This document shows positions 4,896-6,025 of a DNA stretch of 6,025 bases, piece after piece; position 1 is the first letter of the stretch; the number at the start of each line of letters is the position of its first letter. Under the pieces are notes generated by a model. It saw only the letters and a list, made by a program, of their open reading frames with translations. It was not told where the DNA came from and made no database searches. The stretch comes from Acidobacteriota bacterium (lineage in GTDB: Bacteria > Acidobacteriota > Thermoanaerobaculia > Multivoradales > JAHEKO01), in the NCBI GenBank assembly GCA_030610025.1, contig JAUWSP010000189.1, positions 1-6,025 on the forward strand. Direction: 5' to 3'. The position numbers and the translations under genes are program-made.

Positions 4896-6017
4896 CTAGG
4901 GAGTCGTGCTCGACCAGGCCGAGGTGTCGCCGGACTCGAAGCCGTCGATGAACGGCATGGGACTCGGGGGCGGGGCGTTGTTGAGCAGCTGGTCCGATGA
5001 AGGGCAGACCCTGCCGTTGGTGGAGTGGTTGTACCAGGAAGTGGCACAGTTGAAATCGTACTGACCTTCGCCGGCGTGGTGGGAGAAGGCGGTGAAATCG
5101 ACGTTGGCCTCGTCGATCTCGACCCGATCGCCATCGTGGAAGAGCGCCGAGTGCAGGTGAGGGCCCGTCGACGAGCCTCCCTGGCACAGGGCAGTTGGCT
5201 TGTCGTTGGCGTAGTTCGAGATCACGGTGTTGCGCTCCACCACCTGCTGGTCCGCGAGCTGAATGCTCTCCAGGTGGTAGTAGGTCGACACCCAGCCATC
5301 GGAGTGAATGACCGAGACGCTACAGATGGACCACACCCGGGCAGTGCCAGCCTGTGTGGAAGCCACCCAGAACTCGCTCACGTCTGCACCCCAGCCCCGA
5401 AATTCGCCCCAGTAGTCGAGGGCGTTGCGGATGCCACTTCCAGTGTTGCCATGAGCACCGCCACCTGCCCAGGTATCCCCGATTACCCAGGGTGGCTGGA
5501 ACCAGCCGAAGACCAGAGGCGCCGTGGATGTCGGAAGTTGCCGGCCCTTGCCAAGTCGAGCGGGCCACTCGACCTTCAAATGGTAGGCATCGGCAACGGC
5601 CGTCACCGCCTTCGAGGCAGCCAGGGGGTCTTCTGGATGCCGCAAGTAAACCAGTGCAATGGCGGTGGCGACCTGGTGGACGATCTCCTTCTCGGCTGCG
5701 GTCCCCGAGGTGGCCGCCATCGGCCAGTAGCCCTGCAGCACGTGGATCAGCACCCGCGGATGAATGGCGTGCATGGCGGCCCAGGTGTCGATGGCCGGGC
5801 TCAGCGGGGCCAGGTTCGGCGCGTGTCTGGCCAGGTACTCAGCCGTCTCGAAATCAAGCATGTCTCGCCCGAGATAGCGCAACTGGCTATTGGCAACGAC
5901 GATGGGGCCCTCGTAGGTGTCTCGCAACGCCGGCCCGTCATAGCTGCTCTGCGAACCGGGCGCCGGCAGCGTGATACAGCTAGCGATCAGAAGGCTCAGA
6001 AGGACACGTCTCACCAT
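4896..6017 (-). CDS. Secreted M23 zinc endopeptidase, LasA/beta-lytic type, with C-terminal tag
   Basis: This 373-residue precursor has a signal sequence MVRRVLLSLLIASCITLPAP, a propeptide-like region (about 25-160) and a catalytic domain (about 160-340). The domain shows the LasA hallmarks: GGAHGNTGSG (zinc ligand H189), ALDYWG (D201), the catalytic-type H248 in YYHLE, and GPHLH (H287 general base, H289 ligand). Cys pairs 232/278 and 324/338 have the spacing I recall for the two LasA disulfides. Such enzymes cut glycine-rich peptides, for example peptidoglycan cross-bridges or elastin, outside the cell. The last residues, FIDGFESGDTSAWSSTTP after a Pro-rich linker, look like a C-terminal sorting tag. 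LIASC could be a lipobox (C14), but ordinary secretion is also possible. GGAG lies only 2 nt before the ATG and 5 nt before a following GTG, so the start may be one codon in. Its promoter is outside the window. Confidence 0.92.
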   Translation of the reverse strand: MVRRVLLSLLIASCITLPAPGSQSSYDGPALRDTYEGPIVVANSQLRYLGRDMLDFETAEYLARHAPNLAPLSPAIDTWAAMHAIHPRVLIHVLQGYWPMAATSGTAAEKEIVHQVATAIALVYLRHPEDPLAASKAVTAVADAYHLKVEWPARLGKGRQLPTSTAPLVFGWFQPPWVIGDTWAGGGAHGNTGSGIRNALDYWGEFRGWGADVSEFWVASTQAGTARVWSICSVSVIHSDGWVSTYYHLESIQLADQQVVERNTVISNYANDKPTALCQGGSSTGPHLHSALFHDGDRVEIDEANVDFTAFSHHAGEGQYDFNCATSWYNHSTNGRVCPSSDQLLNNAPPPSPMPFIDGFESGDTSAWSSTTP

Positions 6018-6025
6018 GGCTCCAC

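Noticed and set aside
4058..5187. Several overlapping - strand frames (for example 4058-4573 and 4504-5187)
   Set aside because: They oppose the propeller-coding part of the lipoprotein gene or run across the convergent palindromic gap into the peptidase gene in another frame; their translations are not protein-like.
1..6025. tRNA, rRNA, riboswitch or defence system
   Set aside because: No cloverleaf-like, rRNA-like or known riboswitch-like sequence was recognised in the gaps, and no gene here has nuclease, helicase, toxin or phage-defence motifs.

Overview
The window is GC-rich, densely coded bacterial DNA with G/C-ending codons. Five complete genes and the 3' end of a sixth can be supported. 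The secreted peptidase ends in FIDGFESGDTSAWSSTTP. From memory, this DGFESGDTSAW-type tail is common in exported proteins of uncultured Acidobacteriota (Thermoanaerobaculia/Holophagae-like) and some other Gram-negative lineages. Together with a predicted lipoprotein and scattered short palindromic repeats, it suggests a Gram-negative, possibly acidobacterial, soil or sediment organism. The phylum is a low-confidence inference.

Layout: (1) 1-240 is the 3' end of a + strand gene. (2) 241-417 is non-coding. It holds two 37-nt direct repeats exactly 70 bp apart, each carrying a GTGCC-A-GGCAC-type palindrome (degraded in the first), and one hairpin of a second repeat family. (3) 418-1671, - strand, is a two-gene unit: an atypical short-chain dehydrogenase/reductase (SDR) fold protein without the YxxxK active site, then a metal-dependent cyclase/kynurenine-formamidase-like hydrolase. 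(4) 1672-1817 is a divergent intergenic region with a 12-bp perfect palindrome and a third GTGCCAGGCAC copy next to a ribosome binding site. (5) 1818-4777, + strand, holds a small alpha/beta hydrolase and, after 5 nt, a 722-residue probable lipoprotein that joins a second alpha/beta hydrolase domain to a C-terminal beta-propeller-like region. (6) 4778-4895 separates convergent genes and is almost filled by a cruciform-like inverted repeat plus a decayed inverted relative. (7) 4896-6017, - strand, is a secreted LasA/beta-lytic-type M23 zinc endopeptidase with propeptide and C-terminal tag.

The two - strand enzyme genes and the two + strand hydrolase genes look like separate small transcription units diverging from 1672-1817. 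No substrate is given by the sequence and no complete pathway is visible. The peptidase is probably an independent exported bacteriolytic or proteolytic enzyme. There is no RNA gene, transposase, CRISPR array or recognisable defence system. The least ordinary items are the hydrolase/propeller fusion lipoprotein, the tagged LasA-like peptidase, the SDR without catalytic residues, and two families of dispersed palindromic repeats, one of which supplies the stop codon of the first gene.
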